From: Chitinophagaceae bacterium UBA1931
GTDB taxonomy: Bacteria > Bacteroidota > Bacteroidia > Chitinophagales > Chitinophagaceae
NCBI GenBank assembly: GCA_002337125.1
Contig: DDFJ01000004.1
Span: 2,762,134-2,826,133 of the forward strand
Length of the DNA: 64,000 nucleotides
Direction: 5' to 3'
The notes under the pieces are model-generated. The model saw only the letters and a list, made by a program, of their open reading frames with translations, did not search any database and was not told the DNA's origin. Each line of letters opens with the position of its first letter. Position 1 is the stretch's first letter. The translations under genes and the position numbers were made by a program. Of this stretch, positions 63,127-64,000 are shown one piece after another.

Positions 63127-64000
63127 TGAATGGTATCAACATATCAGCTTTGCTTATCCTTATCTGCTGTGGGCATTAACCCTGCTGCCAGTGCTGATTG
63201 TTTGGTATGTGCTGAAAAACAAACAAAGCTCATCATCTGTTACAGTTTCATCATTAAGTATTCACCGCAGTAAGGGATCACCCCGTAATTCACTCAGGCA
63301 TTTGCCTTTTATTATCCGATTGATTGTAATTGCATTGCTGTTGATTGCTCTTGCACGCCCGCAATCACGAAGCAATGAAGAACGCATCGAAGGTGAAGGA
63401 ATTGATATTGTGCTTTGTATTGATGTGAGCGGCACAATGAGTGGAACCGATTTTGCACCAACAAGGCTGGAAGCGGCAAAACAGGTGGCAGTTGAATTTG
63501 TGAATGAACGTAAAACCGACAGGATAGGACTGGTGATTTTTGGTGGTGAATCATTTACACAATGCCCGCTTACCAACGATTATGCCATGCTTATTTCACA
63601 AATAAAAGCAGTGAATAATGTAAACGGTATACTTGATCCTGATAAAACAGCGATTGGTTCAGGGCTTGCAACAAGTGTTGAACGGTTAAAGCGTGTTAAA
63701 ACAAAAAGTAAAGTCATTATTCTTTTAACTGACGGAGAAAATAATGCAGGGCTCATTGATCCCAACACGGCAAAAGAGTTGGCCAAGTACTACAAAATAA
63801 AAGTATATACCATTGGTGTAAGTCCTTTTTCAAACGGTCATGCAATCAATGAAAACATGCTCAAAAGTATTGCATCTGAAACGGGAGCATTGTATTTCAG
63901 GGCAACGGATAACGAAAGTCTTTCTTCTATTTACAGCCAGATTGATAAACTGGAAAAAACAAAAGTTGAAACAAGCAGCTTTGCCCGTTATTCCGAACAG
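63119..64000 (+). CDS. batA: VWA-domain membrane protein BatA, 3'-truncated
   Basis: The frame opens at an ATG eight bases before the end of the BatD-like gene and runs off the window after 294 codons. It begins MFNEWYQHISFAYPYLLWAL and has two N-terminal membrane helices (about 10-28 and 60-75) with the BatA-type N-terminal domain between them. A VWA domain follows with the metal site IDVSGTMSGTD near residue 101, then LTDGENNAG near 202. Such proteins form part of the Bat aerotolerance operon, whose biochemical role is unsettled. A last membrane helix is expected beyond the window. Confidence 0.9.
   Translation, partial: MFNEWYQHISFAYPYLLWALTLLPVLIVWYVLKNKQSSSSVTVSSLSIHRSKGSPRNSLRHLPFIIRLIVIALLLIALARPQSRSNEERIEGEGIDIVLCIDVSGTMSGTDFAPTRLEAAKQVAVEFVNERKTDRIGLVIFGGESFTQCPLTNDYAMLISQIKAVNNVNGILDPDKTAIGSGLATSVERLKRVKTKSKVIILLTDGENNAGLIDPNTAKELAKYYKIKVYTIGVSPFSNGHAINENMLKSIASETGALYFRATDNESLSSIYSQIDKLEKTKVETSSFARYSEQ

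Noticed and set aside
1..64000. CRISPR arrays, rRNA, tRNA, prophage or integrase genes
   Set aside because: No regular spacer-repeat pattern, no cloverleaf or rRNA-like sequence and no recombinase or phage structural motif was recognised on reading the gaps and frames.

Overview
The window is a chromosomal segment of a Bacteroidota bacterium, most likely family Chitinophagaceae. The evidence is two SusC/SusD outer-membrane pairs, a PorZ-type protein of the type IX secretion system, the moxR/DUF58/Bat membrane operon, many lipoproteins with a short signal ending in Cys-Lys, Bacteroidota-type promoter boxes (TAnnTTTG, sometimes with an upstream TTTG) and AT-rich coding sequence. No rRNA, tRNA, CRISPR array, integrase or transposase was seen. 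The first gene (lutB) and the last gene (batA) are cut by the window edges.

Layout. 1-3.1 kb: the end of lutB, a polysaccharide-deacetylase-like protein and an RluF-type pseudouridine synthase. 3.0-8.0 kb: an EamA transporter, purH and comEC on the minus strand, with an exact 260-bp tandem duplication across the purH/eamA junction. 8.0-16.2 kb: a membrane glycosyltransferase, then a carbamoyl-phosphate synthase large subunit split into two separate genes; a four-gene carbamoyltransferase cassette (SGNH hydrolase, carbamoyltransferase, DUF5989, SxtJ) lies exactly between the halves. 16.4-38.6 kb: mostly housekeeping and envelope genes (two M23 peptidases, peroxiredoxin, isocitrate dehydrogenase, BirA, RsfS, FtsH, LUD protein, LpxH-like hydrolase, MscS channel, MerR regulator, AlaS, PDZ protein, GatB, TlpA-like lipoprotein).

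38.6-50.8 kb: two consecutive SusC-SusD pairs, each SusC followed by its SusD, with no enzyme or regulator beside them, then an MMPL/RND-type exporter. 50.9-56.3 kb: PorZ, RecO, an amidohydrolase resembling aminodeoxyfutalosine deaminases, and release factor 1. 56.3-57.9 kb is the least ordinary intergenic area: a roughly 90-bp imperfect palindrome, a metzincin-like lipoprotein with a thrombospondin-type calcium repeat, and a 429-bp gene-free stretch holding two copies of a 28-bp repeat. Each copy is followed by a hairpin whose stem sequence differs but whose TTCT loop is the same.

57.9-64 kb: VanZ-like protein, GcvH, a cyclophilin, a conserved unknown, then moxR - DUF58 - BatD-like - batA. 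A four-helix-bundle (S23-type) gene bracketed by imperfect inverted repeats sits between moxR and the DUF58 gene and looks like an insertion.

The most interesting points are the split carB with a carbamoyl-phosphate-consuming cassette between its halves, the exact purH/eamA junction duplication that preserves both genes, the S23 gene bracketed by inverted repeats, and the paired repeat-hairpin units. Function assignments come from reading motifs; no database search was run.
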